Below are positions 1-26,700 of a stretch of DNA of 64,000 bases, one piece after another; positions within the stretch are counted from its first letter, which is position 1, and every line of letters begins with the position of its first letter. The notes beneath the pieces were generated by a model. The model worked only from the letters and a program-made list of their open reading frames with translations. It was not told where the DNA came from and did no database searches. The stretch covers positions 4,729,848 to 4,793,847 of the forward strand of contig CM034603.1 of assembly GCA_020091685.1 (NCBI GenBank), in the 5' to 3' direction. The position numbers and the translations under genes are program-made. Source of the DNA: Lutjanus erythropterus. Its lineage: Eukaryota > Chordata > Actinopteri > Lutjaniformes > Lutjanidae.

Positions 1-639
1 CATATGGCCTCACTGTGTGGTCTTGTGCAACAAGCCATGTGTTACGTTGTACAAGCTGGAGATAAGTGACGTATATAGTGAGAGCAGAGGTAGAGGTGTG
101 CACGTGTAGACAGTTTCAATCGATGCCATAAAAATCTCAGTTTAACCCTTTAAATGCAAAAGCAACATCGCATATAATCCCTGTTTTTAACAGACATAGA
201 AGTGATTAAGTCCAGCCAAAGAGGTGGAAATGTCAATTTTCTAAGTAAAAAGAGAAAAGCATTTTGCTATTTCAAAACTTTATTTCCTGGGAGGACTTTT
301 TAATTAACCTGTTTTTGTAGTTGGTCTTCAATATCTATATTTTTTTCAATGATGATTTTTAAAAAAATATGTTTTAATGATGTCAGCTGATTGTTCTTCC
401 TACTCGTTCTACAAGCTGTTTTATATAATACTTAATAAAATTGTTGTTAAAGTATGCTTTATCAACTGGGCACATTTAGGGTTAAGGTCTCTCCTGTACA
501 AATGAAGGACCACCCCTTGGTGGTGGTGTGTGGTGGCACTTGTCCAGTGTCACCCACGTCCCTCATTGGTCACTCCCTTTGCTTCTCTGCCAGTCTGGGA
601 CAATAATTGATCTGATGCCACATGACGCAGCCCGTTCAT

Positions 640-1900
640 CAAGTGCTTTTCACAGCCCTCATTGTCTTATATACGAGCACACGGTGCCCAGTGGAAAGTC
701 TCCAGGCCCAGACAGACTCGCAACAGAGTTTCTCAAATGTTTCTGGACTGATATTCGAGATCTGATCCATGGTGCCTTTAAAGAGTGCTCAGGCAACTCC
801 CATGTCTCACCAACTATGAGACAAGGCAGGGTGTAGATTACAAGCTTTTAGCCCACGTTCATACTGATAGACTTAAAACAGGGCTTACTAAGATAATTGA
901 TGAAATGCAGTCTGCATTTATCAAAGGAAGACATATTCATAACCATATCTGATTGAAAACAGTACAGAAATTGCTACATCATTGATTTATCTATGCTGGG
1001 TAGGATTCTTCTGTGCAAAGCAGATGGTCTGTCAAGGCTTATCTACCCTCATCATTCTCTGCACACTTCTTCAAAAGTGGTTAAGTCTGTTAACTCCATT
1101 ATATTTAAGTTTATTTGGAAGAACAAAACTCATTATCTCTGCAAATCACAGTTGGGTGGGGACTATGCTAATGGAGGCTTTAAAAAAAAGCCATGGAATT
1201 CAAATCCGCAATTGCATCCTTCAGAATCAAACGGTTGAAAGATTGTATATCTCAGTCCCATTCTATATGGTACCATATCCCCAACAAATTTTTTTAACAT
1301 GGTTGGGGGGATTGACTTCCTGTAAAACTATCTGATTTCCACAAACAAGCTCTGCATTTTGGGAGGATGATATTTGCCCATAATTTTTCACCGCACAACT
1401 GGAACAACAGGGTCATTACCATAAATAAAAAATCCATATTCATATCTGATGGGTATGATAGTGGGTTAATGTTTGTCTATAATTTACTGAAACCAGACGG
1501 ACACCTGTTTTCCTTTGAGGACTTCACTATTAAGTATAATATTGTTATCTCAAGAAAAGGGTATGAAAAGATCTGCAAAGCAATTCCTACTTCTTCTACA
1601 AATACATTTTGGTGACTTTAATTCATGCTCTGTCCAGGATGATATAGAGGTCTCTGTAAGGAGACAGGCCTTTTCTTTTTATATATCTTGCCCTGTTGCT
1701 CCTCAAGTTAAAGAAACCCATTTTAAAATTGGCAGTTTACCCTGTCAGTGACCTTCTGCACAAAAGATTTAAATTAGCTTTTGATCCATGTGTGTTTTGT
1801 TCTTCCGCGGCCAAAACATCTATTCTTTAAAAGTTCATGTGTCAGATTGTTCTGGTCTGAAAGCCATAATTGGTTTTCTTTGAAAATGGACCATTTACTT
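640..1900 (+). mobile_element. Degenerate L1/Tx1-type LINE ORF2 remnant
   Basis: Broken reading frames on the plus strand carry L1-like reverse-transcriptase fragments in the right order. Near 690-760 there is a GPDRLATEFLKCFW motif (the finger motif of L1 RT is GPDG..EFYK.FW). A QSAFIKGRHIHN block follows at 905-945, then SRLIYPHHSL and FKFIWKNKTH blocks at 1035-1130. A C-terminal piece resembling the Cys-containing tail of L1 ORF2 lies at 1750-1850. The frames shift and the core YADD region is missing, so the copy is internally deleted and dead. A-rich sequence with AATAAA near 2165-2190 may be its tail. Assignment is by motif recognition only. Confidence 0.55.
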
Positions 1901-2539
1901 ACATTTATATTATTTATTTTATGGACAACTTAGATGCAAACATTGCTGATACTATCAATCTTGTGATTATTATGGGTAAATATCATATTCACACTTGTAA
2001 ATGTCACAGTATTCCTGTGTAATTTTATCAATTACTTCAAGTTGCTGAAAATTGTGGAAAAAAAAAACAGTAAGTCATGTTTAATTTCATGTTTATGTTT
2101 GATTGCTGCAGTGTCATTTCCACCACTATTGTATGACTGATCCCTGTCTTGATTTGTATATTCTAAATAAAATATATTTACAAAAAAACCCCCACAGAGG
2201 ACACATCATGATGTTATAGTCAAAAAAGAGAGCCCACAGTGACAAAGAGATGCGCCTGGTTTTGAAGTAACTTCAGTATAAGCCCATCTGCATGAGGTGA
2301 CGTAGCATAAAGACAGAGACTGTCCATGAACGGAGGAGGTGGGTGGGTATATGGGTAAAAGGACTTTCACCCAGGAAGTTGGGGCTCATGTCCCATGTGA
2401 AACCTAAGTCAATATTATTTAAAGTTTTAAGTTATGTAATTTCACAAGAATTGCGTCACATACTTGTTTAACCCGAATCACAATCTTTTCCTAAATGTAA
2501 CCAAACTGCGACTGTTTCACAATGTTAACAAGGTGTCTG

Positions 2540-2830
2540 ACAGAGACAGCGTGACAAAGAACCCCGACGGGGATCAATAAAGGTGCTTCTTATCTTAATT
2601 ATTCCATACTTAAAATCAAAACCTAAAGAGTTCATAAATCAGCTTTTTCCCCACACAGGACAACAGGACAGCAGCCATTCAGAGGTCTCAGAGGATCCGT
2701 GACATCAGGGAGCGCATTCATTCATTCATTCAGTTTCTGTAACCGCTTATTCCGTAAGGGTCGCGGGCTGCTGGAGCCTATCCCAGCTGACACTGGGCGA
2801 GAGGCGGGGTTCAGCGAGCACATTATAGCA
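2540..2830. repeat. Teleost SINE/LINE 3'-tail fragments
   Basis: Two short dispersed-repeat signatures familiar from fish genomes lie here. One is a CCCCGACGGGGATCAATAAA tail at about 2562-2581. The other is at 2730-2815, where a CTGTAACCGCTTATTC core leads into GGAGCCTATCCCAGCTGACA. Both look truncated. The class name is inferred from memory of the consensus. Confidence 0.45.
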
Positions 2831-3169
2831 TGTATTTCCTAACAGGGAGTCAGTATGGGAGATGATTTATTTCTTCATTTCGGCTCTCATGTATTCTCTT
2901 CACAGGTCACATAACCTCGGCGCATTGACCTGGCAGCTCTTCTTTATCTTATCACCTTGACCCCAGCCATCCAAACAAGCAAACTTCCCAGAATGTTCCA
3001 CAGTTTCTGTGATTTTTGTCAGCAGATCTCCATGCGTGTGCTATGAGGACAGATAACTCTACTGTAGTAGTTCATGAGTAACACAAAGCAACGTCCAGTT
3101 CAAAAAGGATACAACTGATTAAATTAAACCACCTTATTTCAAGATCACAGCTCACAGCTTTCATATCAC

Positions 3170-3310
3170 AGATCACAGCTAATTGTTGTGTTATCTTGAG
3201 ATAATGAAGTTGTTTTCTTGTGATAATGGAATAAATGTCTTGTTATCTCGAGAAGTAATCACATGAAAATGGCTTTGATATCCTGAGATAATGATATAAT
3301 TAGTTTGTTA
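3170..3310. repeat. Degenerate ATCTTGAGATAATG-type tandem repeat
   Basis: Variants of a TTATCTTGAGATAATGA word recur four times with 40-50 bp spacing; related words occur again at 5283-5345. This is palindrome-rich low-complexity fish repeat sequence immediately upstream of the first dpyd exon in the window. No coding signal is visible. Confidence 0.4.
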
Positions 3311-3501
3311 TGCATATTGTATATTGCAACTATGGCTGTTCTTGGTTTTTGTAAGTTTGAAAAACAGTCCTCCAAAAACATTTCTGGAACTCTTTAAATC
3401 TATTTTCAGGAAGAGCTGAGCTGTACTTAGTACAACAGTACTGTGTCTGTCAGAGTGAGCTTTTAGTGATACGTTTATGTGTTTCGCCTTATTTTGTACA
3501 G

Positions 3502-17839
<14,338 letters not shown>

Positions 17840-18276
17840 AGGGAAACGTCCCATCTATTTAATAATGATCAGATATTATAAAGTTATGTTTTATGACTAA
17901 TTCATCTGCCAGTTTTTAAACTTTGTGTCCCATTAATGCAAGTCATGATGGAATGGATGATGAAAAGAATTCAGAAAAATGACATCCAATGTTTATCTGC
18001 TTGAAGTAGAAGAAGTGGTTGGAGTTAATAGGAAATATAATCTTAATTTTAACAAATCCTTGCACTAATAATATAGAAAATAACACGTTAAAGATCAAAT
18101 TCACAATAATGTTGTCAATATACGTGTGTCTGTAATTTAGACTCTAAGTACCTCAGTGAACTGTGATTCTGCTTTGTTGTTATCTCTCTGAAACATTTCA
18201 CATGAACTGTGTGTGCTAACTGCATATTAAATGTCAAATGAAAAGCATTTTTGATGGTCTGTGATTTAACTTAAAT

Positions 18277-18282
18277 AATAAA
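18277..18282 (+). terminator. Probable dpyd polyadenylation signal
   Basis: AATAAA, about 440 nt after the dpyd stop codon, followed by a GT-rich stretch (GGTTTTGTGATG). The 3'UTR 17840-18300 holds no ORF of interest. Confidence 0.6.
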
Positions 18283-18430
18283 GGTTTTGTGATGCAGCAA
18301 ACCGTCTGTAGCCTGGAGCACAAGCTAACATGATTCTTGGAGCGATGAGACACAAGTAGCAGGACATGTAGGACAGGACATACAGACCGCTTTACTGACC
18401 GCTCTGAAAGATGTGCTACAATAACAAGCA

Positions 18431-19118
18431 GTGATGGAAGATGTATTTATAATCTTTACTTCATTAAAAATATCAATACCCAAATATAAAAATTAATAAA
18501 AAAAAAAAAAAGTATTATGAGCAAAATGTACTAATTGTACAATATTAAAATGTTAAAAATAAAATAATGTCTGCTGAATATGTGAAGTTTTATTGAAATC
18601 ATATTTATATTGCTGCTATGCCACAAAAAAACAGATGGATCCGTTTCAGCTTATAATGTAAGAAGTTTATTGTTGTTTGTTGTTTTTCACATTAAAGATA
18701 TTTTCACGTTATTATAACATACAAACTTATCACATTATAACAAGAGACTTATAACCTGTTCACTTATTGTTAAAATGTGACATTATACAAGTATGAATGA
18801 TCCCTTTATAACATGAAACATTTCAAGTTAACTAGATAAATAATATATTGTTATAAGAAGAAAAGAGAAATGAGAAACACTCACCCACTAAAAAGATTAA
18901 AAAAGATCCAAGATTTTTTTAAAATATTTGATAGGTATTTTATTTTTGCCTTTGTCAGAAGCCATTAATGAGAACTTTTACTTTTGATACTACATTGTGT
19001 TGACAATACCTTTGAAAATGTTTGAATACAGGACTTAAATTTGTACTATATATTTTTTGCAGTATTTTTACATTCTGGTATTGCTACTTTTACTTACGTA
19101 AAGAATCACCACTGATGC

Positions 19119-19155
<37 letters not shown>

Positions 19156-19160
19156 GATGG
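18431..19160. mobile_element. hAT-like remnant plus (TTA)n microsatellite
   Basis: CAGTGATGGAAGA at the left and CACCACTG near 19110 form imperfect inverted ends typical of the fish elements whose interior holds runs of ACTTTTACTT. A (TTA)n tract of about 12 units sits at 19121-19156 just outside. No clean target duplication was found. Confidence 0.35.
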
Positions 19161-19574
19161 ATTAACATCCATGCAGCATTTGTGACACCAGCTTCAAATA
19201 CTTTACATGTTTGGTATAATCTGTAACATCATCACTTCACTGCAACTCACTGTGTTCACATTTAGGAAAGTATTACTTTGAAAAATAACAGTGGCGGTAA
19301 AACTGTATTTCACACTATAATGGTTATATTTTTAATTAATAGTCAGTTCACATGCTTGCTGAACCATATTTGATTAAATATCAATATGTAAGAGTCTTTA
19401 GTATGTCTGTGTTTGAATGGGGTTGGCAGCTGTGTCAGAGGCTGAAGCTCACATCTTGTCTCCAAATCAATCAAAATAGTGATGGACTCATGTCTGATAT
19501 TTATCCCTTTTGAGCCTTTATGTAAACATATTGATATCTCTATGGTTATTGTTTAAGGAGATTATCAGACATGA

Positions 19575-19646
19575 TGGAGATGCTGGGGATTGAACCCAGG
19601 ACCTTGTACATGCGAAGCACACGCTCTACCACTGAGCTACATCCCC
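19575..19646 (-). tRNA. tRNA-Ala (anticodon CGC)
   Basis: The reverse strand folds into a 72-nt cloverleaf. The acceptor stem GGGGATG pairs with CATCTCC (one G-T pair), the D arm is GCTCAGTGGTAGAGC, and the anticodon stem TGTGC/GTACA encloses TTCGCAT, giving anticodon CGC, which reads GCG. The T arm CTGGGTTCAATCCCCAG is perfect. Box A (TAGCTCAGTGG) and box B (GGTTCAATCC) are intact and the discriminator base is A. No run of four T follows the 3' end on the minus strand for about 100 nt, so transcription termination is not obvious. It may be a functional gene or a recent tRNA-derived insertion. Confidence 0.85.
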
Positions 19647-20759
19647 TTCACATCATCTCACAGCATGATGTATAAATTTATCAATGTTTACAGTCTTTTA
19701 TCAGCGTCATAGTTGTTTAATTACATATGAATTCATTGTCATGTCATGTACATGTCAATTCACACCTCTCACCTTGAGTTAATTTTAATGTGAGCTCTTT
19801 CATAGTGTTAAAAGTTGTCACTTTAATGTACGTTTCATTAAACACTTATAGAGTTAATATTTCACACTTTTCCAGGTGAAAATGACAAGAAAGAGCATAC
19901 TGATGACTACAATAGTCTTACTTTTATTGAATAAATCCAGCGTCTTCAAAACTCCAAGCTGGATGGATACTTACTTGTGGGACAAATTATGATTTGAAAA
20001 TGTGCTTTAAAACAAACTGCTGTAAGGGCAAATGAATTGTTGGGAACAGTTGATTTTAATGGTCAAACATCCTCGAACTCAGCCGCCTGAAAAATATGGC
20101 ACTGACTCCAAGTTTTACGTGTCTCATATCAACCTAAGAGCGCCTCAGTCTCTGTGTCTGATTCTCTCTGCTCAAAGGGTGCAGCTGTGACACTTCACAT
20201 TTTTGATCATATAACATTTAAAGTAACCAGGAGCTGTTAAATAACATAGTAGAGGGTAGAGTACAGTATATCCATCTCAAGAGCACAAAGTAACACAGAA
20301 AATATATTCAAGTAAGATGTAGTACAAGTACTTCAAGAGTAAAGTAGAGTACTTGAGTAAACGTACTAAACACCACAGTTTCATGGTTCCATTCTGCTTC
20401 TGTTTATGACATGAATGGAATGTGACAGAACAGTTATTGTGCTCGTAATGTTCTGGCTGCAGTCATCTCATGTTGAGAGGAGTTCGGTTGATCCATGACA
20501 AATATATCTTTTTATAAAAGCAGTCAGAGGATTACAAACATGAGGTCCTGTGGTCCTGGGGCCCAGCATTGAGCATTGAGGGTCGGTCATACTGAAGTGA
20601 ATGCAACATTTTACCTCTGACAAGTAAGTACATTTTAAATTGAAAATTATTTGTAAGAGAGTATTTTTTCTATGTGGTGCTGGTTGTTACTGGTTGGTTA
20701 ATACTTTCTTTCTGCACTGGTCCTGCACAGATCCTCTCTGTCTCCATCAGCTCTCAGTC

Positions 20760-23700
20760 ATGGCACGACAAAGTGACCGCCTGCTTGTGATGGGATACTA
20801 CGATGAAGAACCTCGGCTTTCATACAAGGAGAGCCTGTACAAGTAAGATGGAGGGTGTGTGTGGATGTGCTGTACGCAGTGGTGAAAAGTAACTGAGTAC
20901 AAACAGCTATTCAGGTACTGTGCTTGAGGGACATTTTGTGGTATTTGTACTTAAAATATTATAATTAAGCACTTACTATTTCTATTTTATGTTGCAGTTT
21001 TTATACTTTTACTCTGTTACATTTTCCTACAATTTATGTGACAGAGTTAAAGAGGGTTTTTTTTAATGTACAAAACACATGATGACAAAAAGTATGATGC
21101 AGTGCTGCAGATTAAAGAGTATAAAAAGTAATTAACTAAACTTAGCTCCCTCTACATCAGCTACATCAACTACAATGCTAAAAATCTTACAGAAATTTAG
21201 TGGAATCAACTACTTTATCCATTATTTTATCATCTACTTTCTCATTAACTTAGCAGTTGTTGATCACTTGTGGCCCCTAGTGGCCGGTTAGGAGGAGTGA
21301 GAAGTCAGCTGCTAATGGTTGTATAAAACACAGCAGTCAATAAATAGAATTACAGCCTCACAGTTGTATGACTCCATCAACCAAGTGAGAAACTTTTGGA
21401 CATAAAATGTCACCACCTCATTACTTTATCCCATTACATTATTGTGTGTAATCTTCTAATTAGACATTAATTCTTGAATTATGGCCAAAAATATCTTTGG
21501 TGAGGTCACCATGACCTTTGACCTTTGACCACCAAAATCTACTCAGGACATCTTTAAGTCCAAGTGAATATTTGTGTCAAATTTGGAGAAATTCCCTCAC
21601 AGGGTTCTTGAGATATCATCTTCACAAGAGTAGAGTGGTATGACTTGATAAAAATATAAAGGTATAAAACTGATCTTAAAAAAGCCTTTTCAAGAATTCT
21701 GAACCACAGAGATCCTTCAGCATGGAGACTTGAATATGCAGAAAAAATATTATGTTGACTTGTCCAGCAATATTCAAGACTGTAAGTCCAGGCATCACGC
21801 ACACACACATACACTGACTCACACACAGCCACTCACACAGGCATGCACAAACAGAAGCCATTCCATGATTCCCCCTTTTAAGATAGCCCAGACCCCAACT
21901 TTTTTTAACTTTATTTTTACAGTAATAAAGTTCGCTAATATAATCATCTATGATAATATGACTCTAACAGGGTCATTCTGACACATAATGCAGTGGTTAC
22001 CAGCCTTTTTTCCTCAGAGCCCCGCCTACTTGTGTCGAAGGAAATCTGAGCCCCCCCAGCCTGAACGCACACACCCGTTCACTAAAAGAGTAAATGATTC
22101 ATTCCAAAGCTTTACCTTCCAAAATAAACATCAAAAAATGAGAAAAAAAGTGTTTTATATTTTGTTAATTATTAAAGATCAATTGATCAGTTGTTAGTAT
22201 TTTCAACTATCAGTTAAGGAAAAGTTCAGCTAAGGAAGTTTGCAACCCTAAAAGAAAGTCAAGAAACTTTGTCATGTTTTTCTTTAATTTGTCACCCGTA
22301 GAACTCTGTCACAAAACATACTTGTGGTTGATAACAGCACAATAACATCTGATTTAATGTGATGAAGAGATGAAATCATCACTTTGTGTATAAATATGTC
22401 ATATACCACAGCTTTAAGGTGCCAGAAAAGCATGGGGGGGAAACTGTTGACACTGCAGGTACTACGTTCAAGAGTAGAAAATATATATAAGCATTGAGAA
22501 TTACAAGATTAGAAAATATGTATGGAATATAGATCTAAAACTGCAGTACATGGAAAATAAATGATGAATAGAAATATGAGAAAGATGTAAAATTATGTAT
22601 GAAAGTGTGCATCTGGCTACAATCATGTATAACAGTGTAATAACAATGCTGTTTGTATTGCACACATTATTGTAAATGTATGTGGTATTAACACTTTTAC
22701 CACTGGCTGCATGCAGTCAAGGCAATGTTTTCTCTGCTCTTTAAATCTTGACACTTCAGTTTTCTCTCATTTCATTGCATCTTCAAGGATCTTTCGGAAG
22801 AAGAGGGGTCATCGCCATTCTGGAGCCAGCACCAATTCAAACATGTCAAGCATATCTTTTGCTGACAACACTGACCACCACCCTGACAGCAACAGAAACA
22901 CATGTAAGGATTCAAACTGATCAGCTGAAATGACATTAGAGACAGTCGCTACTTTCATCGAGTGTTCAGCATCTTACAGTCCTCTCTGTCTCTCTGCAGT
23001 CTGTTCGAGGTTTAGCCTGAAAACTGTTGTCAGCCTCCTCTTCATCATCCTCATGTGTTTCGGTAATTCATGGAGAATCATCTCCATCTTTGTTGAATTA
23101 TCATGGTGTAGCAGGACCATCAGTTGAGTAATATAATGATTTATATATTGGTCATACATTTGCAACTCCACTCAGGAGGATGTCTGTACAAAATGTATGC
23201 ATCAAGCAGGACCTGTGTCAGCCAGAGCTCAGGGTGGACAGAGAACATGGTACAGTATGACCTGCAACAATTATGAATTTTTCTTCATTAAAATGCTGTA
23301 GCTCAAATCAGCTGTGTGCAGTGATCGAAGAAATCCTTTTCTTCTGTAAAAGTATTAATACCACACTGTATTTTATTCCACAACAAATAAAAATTCCACA
23401 TTCAAAACCTTACTTAAGTAAAAGTGCGTGAATATTATCAGCAACATGTATGAAAAGTAAAAGCACTCATTGTACAGTAAAATGTCTCCTGTCAGTGTTT
23501 CAATGTTCTAGCTGATGTTTTTGAATTAATATCACTGCTGTATTAATGTGTATGTTTCATTTTACTGCAGTAGATGTTTAAAGTTGAGCTTGATTTAACT
23601 GCATGTACTTTATATATTGTTTAGTAGTAATTTAATCTACAGCAATGCATCACATTCTATAAGATCATCATATATTTGTAACATCGCTGTCCTGTGAGAA

Positions 23701-26700
23701 CCACAAATCTCTAAAAGTTCAACTCTTCATGGTGTCAGAAAAACAGTTGGTTTTGTGACAATTTATTTTCCAGCTTTCCAGCTTTGTTTGGTTTGTTAAT
23801 GACAGGACAGCTGAAAATATGACAGGGAAGGAGGGTGAGAGTGAGGGAATGGCATGCAGCAAAGGGATGTGGGTTGGAGTCAAACTCACAGCTGCTGCAG
23901 AGGACTCAGCCTCAGTACACGAGGCAAACACTCGACCAGCTGAGCTACCAAGCCGCAGCGCTGATCCAATCATTTTTTTTAAACTTAAGACAAAGTTACA
24001 AAATTCCTTTAGTTTATAACAAACATTTATACTCAAATTAGAAAATTTGGAGATCATAATTTTCACTTGATAGAAAGGGTTTGAAAAACTGTAATCTGAA
24101 AAGTAACTAGTAACTACAGCTGTCAGACAAATGCAATGGAGTAAAAAGTACAGTATTCTCCTCTGAGATGAAGTGGAGTGGAAGTTTAAAGTTGAATAAA
24201 ATGGAAATACTCAAGTAAAGTAGAAGTACCTCAGATTTGTACTTAAGATTTGTACATTCTCCAAATCCATGATTCTCTTTCATTTTCGATTTTAAGATCA
24301 TGTTTCAATTTGATTTTTAAATTTAAACATTTTTTTTTAACACTGATTGCTATGCCATTGTTACACTATCTATGCTTAATTTGCAAAGAACAACAGATTA
24401 TTGGTTGACAAATGTTATTTACATTTTCCAAGTCTTTTCAAAGTCTAAAAAGATGTGATATAATGATCAATAGGCTACACTGTGTCCTCTTTAAAGTGTT
24501 CTTTTCTTTGGACAGGCACTAGACATCACAAGTAGGTAAAGGTGGGAAGAAAAAAAAGGTTTTACATCTCAGTATTGTTTATTTGTTTTTCCTATTTTTT
24601 CTTTTTGTTGTTGTTGTCTTGGTTATAGCTTTGTTTTGTTCTGTATGAGTATGTTCTTGTGTATTCTGCCCCAGTGTCAATCATTGTTGTATCTGTAAAG
24701 TCTCTATTGTATTGTTTTGTTTTTGCACCAATAAAAAAAACACCACCTTCAGAAAAAAAGCTAAATGAAAGACTTTTCATTTCAATTCTGCTTTTGATTT
24801 TGATTGTGGAAATTGAAAGTTTTAATTGATTTTCAATTCATATTGAAATTGTGACACCCCTAGTACTGTTCTAAATTAACTAAGAAACTGATCTTTTTTT
24901 GTCTTGAAGGAACTGAGGTGAGGATGCTGCAGGCGCGGCTGACAAAGCTGCAGGAGGACGTGGCCAGAGCTGACGTTCAGATGATGAGGGTGCAGCTGAA
25001 GGAGCTGCAGGAGGAGCTGCTGCGTCTGAGGAACAAGCTTCTTCCTGTAGCAGACACCATGCCCAACTTCGCTCTGGAATCACAGGGTGTGTCACCTTCA
25101 TCATCATCTTCATCTGTCAGATTGTAATTTGAAAGTTTGATTTTTGATTGTGACCTTGTTTGGAGATTTGTAGCCGTCGCTTTGTGTTCGACATGTGTGT
25201 TTGTGTGCAGGAGCCGCGGTCCTTCATGATCTCAGCTCAGAAACCTACCACACTCAGCCACCACTTGTTACACTCATACCTTTATGGTATCCATCGGCAA
25301 CCCCACGAACTGTTATCCAGGTAGAAATATGGGTATAATTTTTGTCTCAACTCTAAGTGCATTTTGATTCACTCCAAATAATTGGGGGAGACCCATGATA
25401 AACCTTCTAGGTTTTTGTCTGTCTTCCATATTCTTGCATTCAAACCCTATGTTCTTCTACTACCAAAAAAGTTTATTATTATTATTATTATTCTGCCTTG
25501 TTTTTTGATCTTCAATAACTTGAATATCTGGGAAAGTATGAATGTTACGGCTTTGAAAAGACATAGCCGGCGTGTCCTAATTCAGCTGAACATTTTGACT
25601 TTGAAGTTTGTGGAACTAGTTAGGTGCAAAAGTTTTTTTTGAATGGGATTTAATAGGAATGGGAATTTTAAAGTTGAATATTTCGGAAAGTATGAATGTT
25701 ATGGAAAATCTGAAAGTTTCTGATAATGTCCCAAACAAATCTGAATAAGTTTCATTTTGAATGGTTTGAATCGGTTGAAGTATGTTGCAGGTTTTTTCCA
25801 GACAGTTTTCCCATTGAAAATGAATTCTGGAATCTTCAAAAATCTCAAAATTTTTTCAAATGCTTTTCTAATTATTTTTATTATTCAAGCATTTGTTTTA
25901 TTGGTATTTTATAGCCTTATATGAGATATTCGGCCTCATGCAAAAGGCGTCTAGGAATAATTCTCTTATTTTTGTTTGCATCCACAATTTCCTCTAATTT
26001 ATCTGAGGTCAGAAGAAGTTTTATGAGTGGTGGGGAGCATTGTTATCTAGCATTGTTGGTAGACATGACATGATCAAGTGCCCTCTATGGTGCCCTTGCA
26101 GTGTAGAAAGCTTGGTGCAGTGCCATGTAGGCTGCCCTGTACGCTTTTATTACAGCTGTGTATAGCTGTTGTCACATTATATTACACTTTTAATCTAAAC
26201 CAGGGATTGGAACTATTTCATCATAAATGTATCACAACTTTCCATGTGCTGGTGCCCCAACTCATGGAGCTGGTGCCCTTTTTGCCCCGGCCCCTCAGAA
26301 AGTCTGAATCTGCCACTGTAGTTGTACTTTAGGTCACATAATAAAACTATTTAAATGAGGGTTTGGAACTGTAAAATGCATAAATAAATGCAACATGGTT
26401 TTTGACATGGTGGTGCCCTACTGCATACAGCTGGTGCGCTTCTTATATTTTTGCTCCTGCTCCTCAGATAGCCACCAATGGCTTGTCCCTTTGTGCTCCT
26501 CACAAAGCAAATTATACAAATGCATAAATAAATAATAACACATTAAAATTATGCATTTTTATGAGTGTTAAGGATAATTCTAGGGGTCTCAATGTAATTA
26601 TGATTCCTAATGTAAGAAAAAAGAAACTTGGTTTCCATGTTGGTACACAGCAGCTCTACTATAATAAATGGAAAACATAATACATACATTCTTTTTTAAA

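Noticed and set aside
1-3500. First coding exon of dpyd
   Set aside because: No ATG followed by an MAPVLSKDSADIE-like stretch and a donor is present. The exon is presumed further upstream.
24503-24535. Possible 20-nt SUN microexon (ACAG, 20 nt, GTAAAG)
   Set aside because: Its phase would shift the frame of the next exon, and the SUN ORF closes exactly without it.
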